Source: Lachnospiraceae bacterium
Lineage (GTDB): Bacteria > Bacillota > Clostridia > Lachnospirales > Lachnospiraceae
Assembly: GCA_910574805.1 (NCBI GenBank)
Contig: CAJTCV010000011.1
Span: 62,001 to 126,000, forward strand
Length of the DNA: 64,000 nt
Direction: 5' to 3'
Shown here: positions 51,647 to 60,979 of the stretch, in pieces
How the letters are laid out: each line of letters begins with the position of its first letter
How positions within the stretch are numbered: position 1 is the stretch's first letter
The notes under the pieces: model-generated
The model's input: only the letters and a program-made list of their open reading frames with translations
Told to the model about the DNA's origin: nothing
The model's database searches: none
Translations under genes and position numbers: made by a program

Positions 51647-52195
51647 GTGACCGGTATATTGATCGTGTTTCCCAAAGCAGAAGATGGGAAGAGCATACGG
51701 AATCTCCTGGTCCGGCACGGCTATGACGTGGCGGCGGTCTGCACTCTCGGGTCTCAGGTGCTGAATGATATGGATATGATGAACAGCGGCATCATCATCA
51801 GCGGATACCGGTATCCGGACATGCACTATATGGAGCTGAAAGAATCGCTTCCGCCGGGGTTCGACATGCTGCTTCTGGCGTCTGCCCGGGTGTGTGCGGA
51901 ATGCGCGGATCCGGATATCATCTGTGTGACGATGCCTCTGAAAGTACAGGATCTGATGAGCACACTGGAGATGATGTGCATGAACCAGATGCGCAGGAGG
52001 AAGAGGCTCCGGTCCGTGCCGAAGGAACGTTCGGAGTCGGAGAAACGCATCCTGCGGGAGGCGAAGGCAGTGCTTATGGAACGGAACCGCATGAGTGAGG
52101 AGGAAGCGCACCGTTATATCCAGAAATGCAGTATGGACAGCGGAACGTCGCTCGTGGAGACAGCGCAGATGGTGCTGACCATGACGAAGCTGTAG
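51647..52195 (+). CDS. ANTAR-domain RNA-binding response regulator
   Basis: 182 aa. N-terminal receiver-like domain (about 1-115) that lacks the usual DD and phospho-Asp signature, so it is a pseudo-receiver, then a C-terminal ANTAR domain (about 125-180): ILREAKAVLMERNRMSEEEAH and TSLVETAQMVL. ANTAR proteins bind dual-hairpin RNA and act as antiterminators. The GTG start at 51647 has AAGGGGAG seven bases upstream; the family begins TGILIVFPKAED. Co-directional with glnA and probably its leader's regulator. Confidence 0.9.
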   Translation: MTGILIVFPKAEDGKSIRNLLVRHGYDVAAVCTLGSQVLNDMDMMNSGIIISGYRYPDMHYMELKESLPPGFDMLLLASARVCAECADPDIICVTMPLKVQDLMSTLEMMCMNQMRRRKRLRSVPKERSESEKRILREAKAVLMERNRMSEEEAHRYIQKCSMDSGTSLVETAQMVLTMTKL

Positions 52196-52247
52196 GAGGC
52201 GGGGACGGCGTCTTCGGAAAAATACATCTGAAAAAATACAGGATGGG

Positions 52248-52277
52248 TTGTGCAGAGGATGGGATGTCTGCTATAGT
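52248..52277 (+). promoter_or_regulatory. Promoter of dapF
   Basis: TTGTGC (52248-52253), 18-bp spacer, TATAGT (52272-52277) with TGC before it; about 60 bases before the dapF start. Confidence 0.6.
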
Positions 52278-52336
52278 AGAGGGCAGGGATCCCGTCAGCG
52301 GACGCGGGGTCCGGATCAGGTAAAGGAGGCAGTGGT

Positions 52337-53188
52337 GTGAAGTTTACGAAGATGCACGGTATTGGAAATGATTATGTGTATGTGGACTGTACAAAAGGAA
52401 TGCTTAAGAATCCGGAGAGGACGGCGCAGCTTGTGAGCGACCGGCATTTTGGGATCGGATCAGATGGACTGATCCTGATCTGTCCGTCCGACCGGGCAGA
52501 TTTCCGAATGGATATGTATAATGCGGACGGGTCCCGGGGGGAGATGTGCGGGAACGGAATCCGGTGCGTGGGAAAATATGTCTATGACTGCGGGCTGACG
52601 GACCGGGAGGAGATTACGGTGGAGACGCTGGCAGGCATCCGGTATCTGAAGCTTCTGGTGGAGGAGAAAAAAGTGGCGAAGGTACAGGTAAATATGGGAG
52701 AGCCTGTGCTGGATCCGGAACGGATCCCCGTGAAAGCGGACGGTGATACGGTGGTCGCAGAACCGATCCTGGTCTGCGGGAAAGAGTGGAAGATGACCTG
52801 CGTCTCCATGGGAAATCCCCATGCGGTGGTCTTTGTAGATACGCCGGTGAAGGAATTTCCGCTGCAGGAGACAGGGCCGTATTTTGAACGGCATGAGCGG
52901 TTCCCCAAAAGGGTCAACACGGAATTCGTCCGGGTGCTGGGGCCGGAGCTTCTGGAGATGCGGGTCTGGGAGCGGGGCTCGGGAGAGACATTTGCCTGCG
53001 GGACCGGGGCCTGTGCGTCGGCAGTGGCGGCGGCGCTGAACGGCAGATGCGGGCGGAAGACGACGGTGAAGCTGCTGGGTGGCGATCTGGAGATTGAGTG
53101 GAGGGAAGAGGACAACTGCGTCTATATGACCGGATCGGCGACGACCGTATTTGACGGAGAGATCTGTCTTCCGGAAGGGCTGGAATGA
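52337..53188 (+). CDS. dapF: Diaminopimelate epimerase
   Basis: 283 aa. Cofactor-free racemase that makes meso-DAP from LL-DAP, for cross-links and lysine. The two catalytic cysteines are in [11 protein letters not shown] and [12 protein letters not shown]-terminal [19 protein letters not shown] start at 52337, with AAGGAGG seven bases before. It uses the product of dapL at 5.6 kb. The polytopic gene at 53185 overlaps it by four bases. Confidence 0.97.
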   Translation: MKFTKMHGIGNDYVYVDCTKGMLKNPERTAQLVSDRHFGIGSDGLILICPSDRADFRMDMYNADGSRGEMCGNGIRCVGKYVYDCGLTDREEITVETLAGIRYLKLLVEEKKVAKVQVNMGEPVLDPERIPVKADGDTVVAEPILVCGKEWKMTCVSMGNPHAVVFVDTPVKEFPLQETGPYFERHERFPKRVNTEFVRVLGPELLEMRVWERGSGETFACGTGACASAVAAALNGRCGRKTTVKLLGGDLEIEWREEDNCVYMTGSATTVFDGEICLPEGLE

Positions 53189-55230
53189 GGGCTCTGGAAG
53201 GCTGCCGGAAGGCCGTGTACGGCATTTTGTTTGTTCTGCTGATTTCCATGAGCGCCTATATCTTTTACGGGGCTGTGGACACGCTGGACGGTGCGCAGGC
53301 GCTGCAGAAGGTGCTGGGAGGGAAAATGACGCCGCTCTTCCTGTTCGCAACCGCCGCCCTGCTGTGTGTATTTCTGGCGTGGGCGTTCAGGCGGCTGGTT
53401 CCCTGTCTGGAGCGGAAGAAATGGGCGGTTCCGGTGCTTTTTGGCGTCCTGATCCTGCTGCAGGCGGCGATGGTGCTCACCGTGAGAACCTCTCTCCGTC
53501 ATGACCATCTGAAGATCTTTGATACGGCAGCGGCGCTTCTGGAAAAGGATACCATTGCGGATACGCATTTCCGGCATTATTTTATGAAATACCCCAATAA
53601 TATTCCGGTCTGCCTCTTTACGCATCTGTGGCTTCGGGGCATGTCCGTCCTGGGGATCCCCCGGGAGTTCTGGATGGAGTCCGTGAAGCTTTTGAATCTG
53701 GCATTCATGAACGTGGGAATGTTCTGTACTTTTCGGCTTGTCTGCAGGTATCGTTCCAGAAGGACCGGGCTTTTTTTTCTCCTGCTTCTGCTTGTGAATC
53801 CCCTCTGGTATGTGCTGGGACAGATGTATTATACATCCACTCTGTCCCTGGCCTGCTCCATGGGAGCGGTATGGCTGTGGGACCAGGCAGGGGGGCAGCA
53901 GGCGCCGTGGAAGCGGTATGTGCTGTATGCAGCAACGGGGATGGTCCTGGCCTTCGGCTACCGGATCCGCGCCACGGTGGTCATCACCATGGCGGCGCTT
54001 CTGATCTATGGGGTGACGGAGCTTCGGCAGCGGCCGGGCAGGAAGGAGATCGCAGGCGTTCTGGCGGTCCTGGCGGGCCTTTTTCTGGCTTTTTCCGTCT
54101 GCGGGCAGGCGGAGAGAAGGTATGCAGGCTTCGACCCGTCCGAGACCGGATATCCGGCGGTGCACTGGGTCATGATGAGCGCGCAGGGAGAGGGGCAGTA
54201 CAACAGTGCGGACGATGCGTATACGGGATCCTTTTCCACCCGGGAGGAACGTACGGAGGCGGATCTGCGCCTGCTTCGGGAGCGCGTGGCCGGGATGGGT
54301 CCCGGCGGGCTTCTGAAGCTGTTCCGGAACAAGCTTCGGGTGACATTCTCGGACGGGACGGATGATTATCCCGCTCTTTTCCGGACCATGAGAGAGACAA
54401 GCCCGGTCCAGAAGTATGTAAACGGCGGCAGGAGCGATGTTCTGGCGCTGTATGCCCATGGATATCACGGCATGCTCACGGGGCTGGTGCTTCTTGCCTC
54501 TGCGGTGAGGGTGATCCGAAGGGAGAAAAGCCGGCTGGATCTCTTGGCCTTTCAGATCTGCGGCGCGTATCTGTTCTATCTCATCTGGGAGGCGGACCGG
54601 GCGTACAGCATCCCGTTTATGCTTATGCTCCTGCTGTGGGGAGCCATGGGCATGGAAACGGCGTCAGAGGCGGTGGAAGGCCTGAGGATGCGTTTTCGCG
54701 CCCTTGTGCCGCTGCCGTGGCTGGCCGGGGGGTGCCTGCTGCTTCTGGGGGCGGGAACGGCGGTCCTGTCAGGAAGGAGCGGCCTTCCTGTGCGGGAGTA
54801 TGCGGTGCTGCAGGATCAGGAGACCAGCGACAGTCTTCTGCTGCAGACGGAATTTACCCAGACCTTCCGGACGGGACAGCCCTTTGACCACGTGGACCTG
54901 TGGGTGGCCAACTGGGACGGCGGAGCCAATGACTCGGTCTATGACGTACAGGTGCTGAATGAGGCGGGCCGGGTCGCGGCCGGAGGAGAGCTGGTGGGCG
55001 CGGAGGCTCCGTGTATGGAGGCGTATTCCATCTCCTTTGAGCGGGTGGTGCCGGACCGGGAGCAGGTATACCGGATCCAGGTGCGCCTGAAGAATCCGGA
55101 CTGCCGGATCCGGACGGATTTTCTGTATTACCAGTCCGGGGCCTGGGACATGTATCCGGAAGGAGCGCTCCATGCGCCGGAGGAAGTCCCGCTGGTGGAT
55201 CTGGCATTTGCGGTGTATGAGGAAAGATGA
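53185..55230 (+). CDS. Polytopic membrane protein, GT-C-like, with C-terminal beta domain
   Basis: 681 aa. About twelve TM helices (1-545), with the extracytoplasmic loop [20 protein letters not shown] after the third and [18 protein letters not shown] nearby, as in GT-C/PMT-like transferases. The C-terminal 130 residues form a beta-rich domain ([36 protein letters not shown]) that looks like a carbohydrate-binding or jelly-roll fold. Start ATG overlaps the dapF stop (ATGA). Function by resemblance only. Confidence 0.65.
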   Translation: MRALEGCRKAVYGILFVLLISMSAYIFYGAVDTLDGAQALQKVLGGKMTPLFLFATAALLCVFLAWAFRRLVPCLERKKWAVPVLFGVLILLQAAMVLTVRTSLRHDHLKIFDTAAALLEKDTIADTHFRHYFMKYPNNIPVCLFTHLWLRGMSVLGIPREFWMESVKLLNLAFMNVGMFCTFRLVCRYRSRRTGLFFLLLLLVNPLWYVLGQMYYTSTLSLACSMGAVWLWDQAGGQQAPWKRYVLYAATGMVLAFGYRIRATVVITMAALLIYGVTELRQRPGRKEIAGVLAVLAGLFLAFSVCGQAERRYAGFDPSETGYPAVHWVMMSAQGEGQYNSADDAYTGSFSTREERTEADLRLLRERVAGMGPGGLLKLFRNKLRVTFSDGTDDYPALFRTMRETSPVQKYVNGGRSDVLALYAHGYHGMLTGLVLLASAVRVIRREKSRLDLLAFQICGAYLFYLIWEADRAYSIPFMLMLLLWGAMGMETASEAVEGLRMRFRALVPLPWLAGGCLLLLGAGTAVLSGRSGLPVREYAVLQDQETSDSLLLQTEFTQTFRTGQPFDHVDLWVANWDGGANDSVYDVQVLNEAGRVAAGGELVGAEAPCMEAYSISFERVVPDREQVYRIQVRLKNPDCRIRTDFLYYQSGAWDMYPEGALHAPEEVPLVDLAFAVYEER

Positions 55231-55307
55231 GCGCGCAGACCACCGGATTGCAGCCGCACCGGTGAAAAATTTTCAGAAGGACCGGAAAATAAACATAAAT
55301 TATAAAG

Positions 55308-55336
55308 TTGCATTTGGCATACACTTATGTTAGGAT
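55308..55336 (+). promoter_or_regulatory. Promoter of the T-box/aspS2-gatCAB operon
   Basis: TTGCAT (55308-55313), 17-bp spacer, TAGGAT (55331-55336) with TGT before it. Confidence 0.55.
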
Positions 55337-55342
55337 AGGTTG

Positions 55343-55654
55343 CAAATGAAAAAGGCGGAGAACAGGACTCCCGCCTGCAGAGACCGACAGGAATACGGCG
55401 TCACCGACTGAGAGCGCCGTTTGGAAGAGCAGGATGGGGGAACACCTGGGAGCCGGCTGTCTGAAGGAAGAGTAGGGCAGCCCGCAGTGCATGCGTTACA
55501 TGCCTAAGGAGAGGAGCGCTGAGGGGCTTTATGAAGTTCTGCGCGCTCAAGGCGGGTGGTACCGCGGGAGCTGAAGATGATATCCCGTCCCGGAACAGAT
55601 GCGGATCAGACCGGAAAGGTCTGAGAGGGCAGAAGATTCCGGGGCGGGATTTTC
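55343..55654 (+). ncRNA. T-box riboswitch leader of aspS2-gatCAB
   Basis: The T-box proper GGCGGGTGGTACCGCGG is at 55551-55567, preceded by a stem III-like hairpin (GAGCGC/GCGCTC around 55513-55548) and a long structured 5' region. The terminator (55582-55654) follows. I could not assign the specifier codon with certainty; an Asn codon (AAC) would fit an ND-AspRS/gatCAB operon, and several GAAC or GAC triplets occur in the leader. Uncharged tRNA should favour antitermination. Confidence 0.92.
55582..55654 (+). terminator. T-box-controlled terminator
   Basis: ATCCCGTCCCGGAA (55582-55595) pairs with TTCCGGGGCGGGAT (55637-55650), with a smaller CAGACC/GGTCTG hairpin inside, then TTTTCT. It competes with the T-box antiterminator, which uses the ACCGCGGG region upstream. 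Confidence 0.85.
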
Positions 55655-55721
55655 TGTCCGCACAAAAAAGCGTTCCGGTCCGGGACAGCGGGCCGGAAGC
55701 TGCGAACAGGAGGAAGAAAAG

Positions 55722-57047
55722 ATGGATTTTATGACTGGGGTAAAGAAGGCCAGGACGCTGGAGCTGGGAGAACTGCAGGCCCATATGGGGCAGGAAGTCT
55801 GCGTAAACGGCGCCATCCACACGATTCGTCATATGGGCGAGATCGCATTTGTCATACTCCGGAAAAGAGACGGACTTCTGCAGTGTGTCTATGAGAGCGG
55901 CAGGGCGGAATTTGACCTGAAGGACCTGAAGGAGGCGGCTGCGGTGGAAGTGACAGGCGTGCCGGAGGAAGAGAGCCGGGCGCCGGGAGGCATAGAGCTC
56001 TGTATGAGGAGTGTTAAGATTTTATCAATGCCTTCGGTTCCCATGCCGCTTCAGATCTCCAGATGGAAGCTCGACACTTCCCTGGAGGCAAAGCTGAACA
56101 TGCGTTCTATTTCCCTTAGAAACGTGAGGGAACGTGCGAAATTCAAGCTTCAGGAGGGAATCGTAAAAGGATTCCGGGATTTCCTGTATGCCGAAGGTTT
56201 TACGGAGATCCACACGCCGAAGATCGGCGCCCGGAGCGCGGAGGGAGGCTCCAACCTGTTCCGGCTGGATTATTTTCACCGGCCGGCGGTACTGCAGCAG
56301 TCGCCGCAGCTCTACAAGCAGATGATGGTGGGCGTCTTTGACCGGGTCTTTGAGACTGCTCCGGTGTTCCGGGCGGAAAAACACAACACCAGACGCCACC
56401 TGAACGAGTATACTTCGCTGGATCTGGAGATGGGATATATCAGCGGTTTTGAGGATCTTATGGACCTGGAGACGGGATTTCTCCAGTATACTATGGAGCT
56501 TCTGCAGCGGGAGTATGCAAAGGAGCTGAAGCTGTGGGGGATCACCCTTCCGAAGACAGACCGGATCCCGGCGGTCCGGTTTGATCGGGCCAAAGAGCTG
56601 GCGGCAGAAAAATACGGCAGGAGGATCCGCAATCCTTTTGACCTGGAGCCGGAGGAAGAAGTGCTGATCGGGCAGTACTTTAAGGAAGAATACGATGCGG
56701 ATTTTGTGTTTATAACCCATTATCCGTCGAAAAAGCGGCCGTTTTACGCCATGGACGATCCGGAGGATCCCCGCTATACCCTGAGCTTCGACCTTCTCTG
56801 TCACGGTCTGGAGGTCACCACGGGGGGCCAGAGGATCCACGACTGCCGGATGCTTCTGGATAAGCTGGCAGCCAGAGGGATGAGCGAGGAAGGGCTGGAG
56901 CAGTATCTGGACACCTTCCGCTACGGAATGCCGCCCCACGGCGGTCTGGGCATCGGCCTGGAGCGGCTGACCATGCAGCTGGTGGGTGAGGACAACGTGC
57001 GGGAGACCACTCTGTACCCCAGGGATCTCTCGAGACTGGAGCCGTAA
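55722..57047 (+). CDS. aspS2: Archaeal-type, probably non-discriminating aspartyl-tRNA synthetase
   Basis: 441 aa, the short archaeal-type length (bacterial AspRS is about 590 aa with a GAD insertion). N-terminal OB-fold (VCVNGAIHTIRHMGEIAFVIL), class II motif 2 region FRAEKHNTRRHLNEYTSLDLE and motif 3 GLGIGLERLTMQL. With gatCAB directly after it, it most likely charges Asp on both tRNA(Asp) and tRNA(Asn), the second being converted to Asn-tRNA by GatCAB. Start 55722 chosen from AGGAGG and the family N-terminus; the frame runs upstream into the terminator. Confidence 0.93.
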   Translation: MDFMTGVKKARTLELGELQAHMGQEVCVNGAIHTIRHMGEIAFVILRKRDGLLQCVYESGRAEFDLKDLKEAAAVEVTGVPEEESRAPGGIELCMRSVKILSMPSVPMPLQISRWKLDTSLEAKLNMRSISLRNVRERAKFKLQEGIVKGFRDFLYAEGFTEIHTPKIGARSAEGGSNLFRLDYFHRPAVLQQSPQLYKQMMVGVFDRVFETAPVFRAEKHNTRRHLNEYTSLDLEMGYISGFEDLMDLETGFLQYTMELLQREYAKELKLWGITLPKTDRIPAVRFDRAKELAAEKYGRRIRNPFDLEPEEEVLIGQYFKEEYDADFVFITHYPSKKRPFYAMDDPEDPRYTLSFDLLCHGLEVTTGGQRIHDCRMLLDKLAARGMSEEGLEQYLDTFRYGMPPHGGLGIGLERLTMQLVGEDNVRETTLYPRDLSRLEP

Positions 57048-57067
57048 GGCAGGAAAGGAGAAAGACC

Positions 57068-57361
57068 ATGGCGCATGTAATATCGGATGAGACGATCGAA
57101 TATGTGGGAATACTGGCCAAACTGGAGCTCTCAGAGGAAGAGAAGGCGCAGGCGAAAAAGGATATGGGAAATATGCTGGATTATATGGACATGTTGAACG
57201 ATCTGGATACGGAGGGCGTAGAGCCTCTGTTTCACGTATACCCCCTGAGCAACGTATTCCGGGAGGATGTGGTCGAGAACGGGGATGAGAGAGACCGGAT
57301 GCTCGCCAACGCGCCGGAAGAGAAGGAAGGCGCTTTCAAAGTGCCGAAGACAGTGGAATAA
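57068..57361 (+). CDS. gatC: Asp-tRNA(Asn)/Glu-tRNA(Gln) amidotransferase subunit C
   Basis: 97 aa, full length. Small stabilising subunit of the GatCAB complex. VGILAKLELSEEEKAQ and MLDYMDMLNDLDTEGVEP are typical. RBS AAAGGAG. It precedes gatA with a 59-base gap that contains one copy of the hairpin-GGAACT element. Confidence 0.95.
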   Translation: MAHVISDETIEYVGILAKLELSEEEKAQAKKDMGNMLDYMDMLNDLDTEGVEPLFHVYPLSNVFREDVVENGDERDRMLANAPEEKEGAFKVPKTVE

Positions 57362-57370
57362 GCAGCAGTG

Positions 57371-57401
57371 AAAACAGCATCTTTCGTGGAGATGCGGAAC
57401 T
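57371..57401 (+). repeat. Hairpin-GGAACT leader element, copy before gatA
   Basis: AAAACA, then stem GCATCT/AGATGC (57377-57395), then GGAACT (57396-57401) and AAAATCAGGAG, the SD of gatA. It is the shortest of the copies in this window. Confidence 0.65.
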
Positions 57402-57420
57402 AAAATCAGGAGTTTTGAGT

Positions 57421-58884
57421 ATGGAATTAATGAGTCTGACAGCCCTGGAGCTGGGCAGAAAGATCCGGTCCGGAGAGACCAGCGCCGTGGAAGCGGCGAA
57501 GGAAGCGTTCTCCCGGATCCGGAGACTGGATGATACATTTCACTGTTATGTGACGGTGGACGAGGAAGGCGCTCTCCGGAAAGCAGAGGAAACAGACCGC
57601 AGGATCCGGTCCGGAGAGCTTACCGGCCCGCTGGCGGGAGTGCCGGCGGCAATCAAGGACAATCTGTGTACGAAAGGCATACGGACCACCTGCGGCTCCA
57701 GGATGCTGGAACATTTTGTGCCGACTTACACGGCAGAAGCCGTGGTGAATCTGGAGAAGGCAGGAGTGACAGTCCTTGGGAAGACCAATATGGACGAATT
57801 TGCCATGGGAAGCACCAGCGAGACCTCTTACTTTGGTCCGGTGAAAAACCCGTGGAATCAGGAGCATGTGCCGGGAGGCTCTTCCGGAGGCAGCTGTGCG
57901 GCAGTGGCGGCAGAGGAGTGCAGCTTTGCGCTGGGAAGCGATACCGGAGGCTCCATCCGCCAGCCCAGTTCCTTCTGCGGAGTCACAGGGCTTAAGCCCA
58001 CCTACGGGACGGTGTCCCGCTACGGACTGATTGCCTATGGCTCATCTCTGGATCAGATCGGACCGGTGGCAAAGGATGTGTCGGACTGCGCGGCAGTCCT
58101 TGCGGCCATCTCATCCCGGGATCCGAAGGACAGCACCTCTGTGAAACGACCGCCCATGGACCTGTCAGCCGCGCTCAAAGAGGATGTAAAGGGTCTTCGG
58201 CTGGGCATTCCCAGGGACTATCTGGGAGAAGGACTGGACGATGACGTAAGAGCGTGTATCCTTGGGGCGGCAAAGGCGCTGGAGGAGCAGGGAGCAGTGC
58301 TGGAAGAATTTGATCTGAGCCTTGTGGAGTATGCGATACCGGCGTATTATATTATCGCATCGGCAGAAGCAAGCTCCAATCTGGCCCGGTTCGACGGGGT
58401 AAAATACGGCTACCGGACAAAAGAATACGATGGGCTCCACAGCATGTACAAGCGCTCCAGAAGCGAAGGCTTCGGCCCTGAGGTGAAGCGCCGGATCATG
58501 CTGGGCTCTTTTGTCTTAAGCTCCGGCTACTATGATGCCTATTATCTGAAAGCTCTGAAGACCAGAGCGCTGATCCGCCGGGCATTTGGCCGGGCGTTTG
58601 AGAGATATGATGTGATCCTGGCTCCTGCGGCTCCCACTGCGGCGCCCAGGCTGGGAGAATCTCTGCAGGATCCCATCCGCATGTATCTGGGAGATATCTA
58701 TACCATAGCGGTAAATCTTGCAGGGCTGCCGGGGATCACGGTACCCTGCGGCGCGGACCGTCAGGGACTTCCCGTGGGCATCCAGATGATCGGGGACTGC
58801 TTTCAGGAAGAAAAGATTCTCCGGGCAGCATATACACTGGAACAGACGAGAACATATGTACGGTGTCCGGCGGCACAGGAGTGA
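57421..58884 (+). CDS. gatA: Glu/Asp-tRNA amidotransferase subunit A
   Basis: 487 aa amidase-signature enzyme that releases ammonia from glutamine or asparagine for GatB. Catalytic Lys in PAAIKDNLCTKG, cis-Ser and nucleophile Ser in GGSSGGSCAAV and LGSDTGGSIRQPSSFCG. ATG 57421 is eight bases after AGGAG; the in-frame TTG at 57415 lies too near it. Part of the T-box operon. Confidence 0.97.
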   Translation: MELMSLTALELGRKIRSGETSAVEAAKEAFSRIRRLDDTFHCYVTVDEEGALRKAEETDRRIRSGELTGPLAGVPAAIKDNLCTKGIRTTCGSRMLEHFVPTYTAEAVVNLEKAGVTVLGKTNMDEFAMGSTSETSYFGPVKNPWNQEHVPGGSSGGSCAAVAAEECSFALGSDTGGSIRQPSSFCGVTGLKPTYGTVSRYGLIAYGSSLDQIGPVAKDVSDCAAVLAAISSRDPKDSTSVKRPPMDLSAALKEDVKGLRLGIPRDYLGEGLDDDVRACILGAAKALEEQGAVLEEFDLSLVEYAIPAYYIIASAEASSNLARFDGVKYGYRTKEYDGLHSMYKRSRSEGFGPEVKRRIMLGSFVLSSGYYDAYYLKALKTRALIRRAFGRAFERYDVILAPAAPTAAPRLGESLQDPIRMYLGDIYTIAVNLAGLPGITVPCGADRQGLPVGIQMIGDCFQEEKILRAAYTLEQTRTYVRCPAAQE

Positions 58885-58901
58885 GAAGGGAGTGGAGAAC
58901 A

Positions 58902-60332
58902 TTGAACAGACAGTATGAGACTGTGATCGGACTGGAGGTCCATGTGGAGCTGGCGACAGAGACGAAGATTTTCTGCGGCTGCAGTACCCGGTTCGGCGGT
59001 GCACCCAACACCCACACCTGCCCGGTATGCACCGGCATGCCGGGAGCGCTTCCGGTGCTCAACCGGCAGGTGGTGGAGTATGCGGCGGCAGTGGGGCTTG
59101 CCACCGGATGCACCATCAACCAGTGCTGCAGATTTGACAGGAAAAATTATTTTTATCCCGATAACCCTCAGAACTATCAGATCTCTCAGCTCTATGAACC
59201 CATCTGCCGGGACGGGCATATTGACATTGATACGCCGTCGGGTATAAAGCGGATTGGAATCCACGAGATTCATATGGAAGAGGATGCCGGAAAGCTGATC
59301 CACGACGAATGGGAAGACTGTTCGCTGGTGGATTTCAACCGGAGCGGCGTTCCTCTTATTGAGATCGTATCGGAGCCGGATATGAGCAGTGCTGAGGAAG
59401 TCATCGCTTATCTGGAGAAGCTCCGTCTGATCATCCGGTATCTGGGAGCTTCAGACTGCAGGCTTCAGGAAGGCTCCATGCGTGCGGACGTGAACCTGTC
59501 CGTCCGGAAGGCGGGAAGCCGGGAATTGGGGACCCGTACGGAGATGAAGAATCTGAACTCCTTCAAGGCCATCGCCCGGGCCATTGAGGGCGAACGGGAC
59601 CGCCAGATTGAGCTGCTTGAGATGGGGCGGCAGGTGGTGCAGGAGACCAGGCGGTGGGACGACAATAAGGAAGCTTCCCATGCCATGCGCTCCAAGGAGG
59701 ATGCCAGAGACTACCGGTATTTTCCGGAGCCGGATCTGGTGCCGGTCCTGATCAGCGATGAATGGCTGGAGAGAATCAGGGCAGGGCAGCCGGAGCTTCG
59801 GACGCAGAAGCTGATCCGCTATAAAAAAGAGTTTGACATTCCGGACTATGACGCGCAGATCATCACGTCCGAGAAAAAGCTGGCGGACCTTTTTGAAGCC
59901 GCTTCCGCCATCTGCAAAAAGCCCAAGAAGGTATCCAACTGGCTTATGGGAGAGACGATGCGCCTTTTGAAAGAACGGGAAATGGAGGCAGATGAGCTGT
60001 CTTTCTCTCCGGAGCACCTGGCGGAGCTGATCCGTCTCACCGGGGAAGGGGTCATTAACGGTTCTGTGGCAAAGGAAGTGTTCCTGAAAATCTTTCTGGA
60101 AGATGTGGATCCTGTGAAATATGTGGAGGATCACGGGCTGAAAACGGTGAATGATGAGGGCGCGCTGCAGGAGACCGTGGAAAAGGTGCTGGCAGACAAC
60201 CCGCAGTCCGTGGCCGATTACCGCAGCGGGAAGGAAAAAGCGCTGGGCTTCCTGGTGGGCCAGACCATGAAAGCAATGAAAGGAAAAGCAGATCCGCAGG
60301 CGGTGAACCGGATGCTGAAGGAACGGATATGA
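58902..60332 (+). CDS. gatB: Asp/Glu-tRNA amidotransferase subunit B
   Basis: 476 aa. Kinase/amidotransferase subunit: YETVIGLEVHVELATETKIF at the N-terminus, zinc cysteines CGCSTRFGG and CPVCTGMPG, SRELGTRTEMKNLNSF in the active region, and a C-terminal YqeY-like tRNA-binding domain (VINGSVAKEVFLKIF to the end). TTG start at 58902, supported by GGGAGTGGAG upstream and the usual MNRQYETVIGLEVH beginning. Its stop overlaps the next small gene. Confidence 0.96.
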   Translation: MNRQYETVIGLEVHVELATETKIFCGCSTRFGGAPNTHTCPVCTGMPGALPVLNRQVVEYAAAVGLATGCTINQCCRFDRKNYFYPDNPQNYQISQLYEPICRDGHIDIDTPSGIKRIGIHEIHMEEDAGKLIHDEWEDCSLVDFNRSGVPLIEIVSEPDMSSAEEVIAYLEKLRLIIRYLGASDCRLQEGSMRADVNLSVRKAGSRELGTRTEMKNLNSFKAIARAIEGERDRQIELLEMGRQVVQETRRWDDNKEASHAMRSKEDARDYRYFPEPDLVPVLISDEWLERIRAGQPELRTQKLIRYKKEFDIPDYDAQIITSEKKLADLFEAASAICKKPKKVSNWLMGETMRLLKEREMEADELSFSPEHLAELIRLTGEGVINGSVAKEVFLKIFLEDVDPVKYVEDHGLKTVNDEGALQETVEKVLADNPQSVADYRSGKEKALGFLVGQTMKAMKGKADPQAVNRMLKERI

Positions 60333-60592
60333 AAGCAACGATACTGATTGATAATCTCACAAAGGGAACGCTTGCGGCTGAATGGGGACTGTCCATACAT
60401 ATCGAATATGAGGGACGCAGGATCCTTCTGGATACCGGGGCATCGGGCCGTTTTGCCGACAATGCCGGGAAGCTGGGGATCGGGAAGATCTATACGGGAC
60501 ACTGTACCGGCGATGCGGCCTTTGCGGTGCTTAAGGAAGAGCTGGGAGAGCAGGCGTGCCAGATCCGTACGGGTATGGAGATTGTTCTGTAA
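60329..60592 (+). pseudogene. MBL-fold metallohydrolase remnant with an internal deletion
   Basis: 87 aa frame, ATG overlapping the gatB stop. The first about 52 residues match the N-terminus of MBL-fold hydrolases (IHIEYEGRRILLDTGASGRFADNAGKLGI), and the last about 35 match the C-terminus of the same family (KIYTGHCTGDAAFAVLKEEL, STG-like RTGMEIVL). The middle, including HxHxDH metal ligands, is missing, so about 160-190 codons have been lost in frame at or near residue 52. It cannot have metallohydrolase activity. It could still be translated. Confidence 0.7.
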
Positions 60593-60610
60593 TAAAAGAA
60601 ATTATCCGGC

Positions 60611-60640
60611 TTGCCATGAGGGATACAATGAGCGTATAAT
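60611..60640 (+). promoter_or_regulatory. Promoter of the 75-aa protein gene
   Basis: TTGCCA (60611-60616), 18-bp spacer, TATAAT (60635-60640). About 37 bases before the start codon. Confidence 0.7.
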
Positions 60641-60676
60641 CAGAAGGAATGATATGTGAAAACAGGAGGTTGGCAT

Positions 60677-60904
60677 ATGAATCCGGCATCAATTATGAAG
60701 ATTATGAACGCAAAGAACCGGTTTACGGAAAATCATCCCAGGTTTGTGGCATTTCTGAACGCTGTCTTTTCCAAAGGGATCGAGGAGGGAACCGTCATTG
60801 AACTGAGGGTGACAGGACCGGGACAGGAGACCATGATGACAAACATCAAAGTACAGCAGTCAGACCTGGAGCTTCTGAAGGAGCTGAAGGAACTGATGAG
60901 ATGA
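60677..60904 (+). CDS. Small conserved-looking protein of unknown function
   Basis: 75 aa from ATG 60677, with AGGAGG seven bases upstream and its own promoter. Mixed alpha/beta: MNAKNRFTENHPRFVAFLNAV, a strand-like TVIELRVTGPGQETMMTN, and an acidic-basic helix at the end (LELLKELKELMR). No signal or TM. I do not recognise a family with certainty. The structured ncRNA unit follows. Confidence 0.75.
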   Translation: MNPASIMKIMNAKNRFTENHPRFVAFLNAVFSKGIEEGTVIELRVTGPGQETMMTNIKVQQSDLELLKELKELMR

Positions 60905-60979
60905 TGAAGGAATTATAAAGATTTACCCTAGGAATTTATGATTTCTTTACGGATTTCCCATATTTTGTACACAATTATC

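Noticed and set aside
53122-54468. 448-aa minus-strand frame over dapF end and the GT-C-like gene
   Set aside because: Same kind of antisense frame. The plus-strand genes overlap by ATGA and have motifs.
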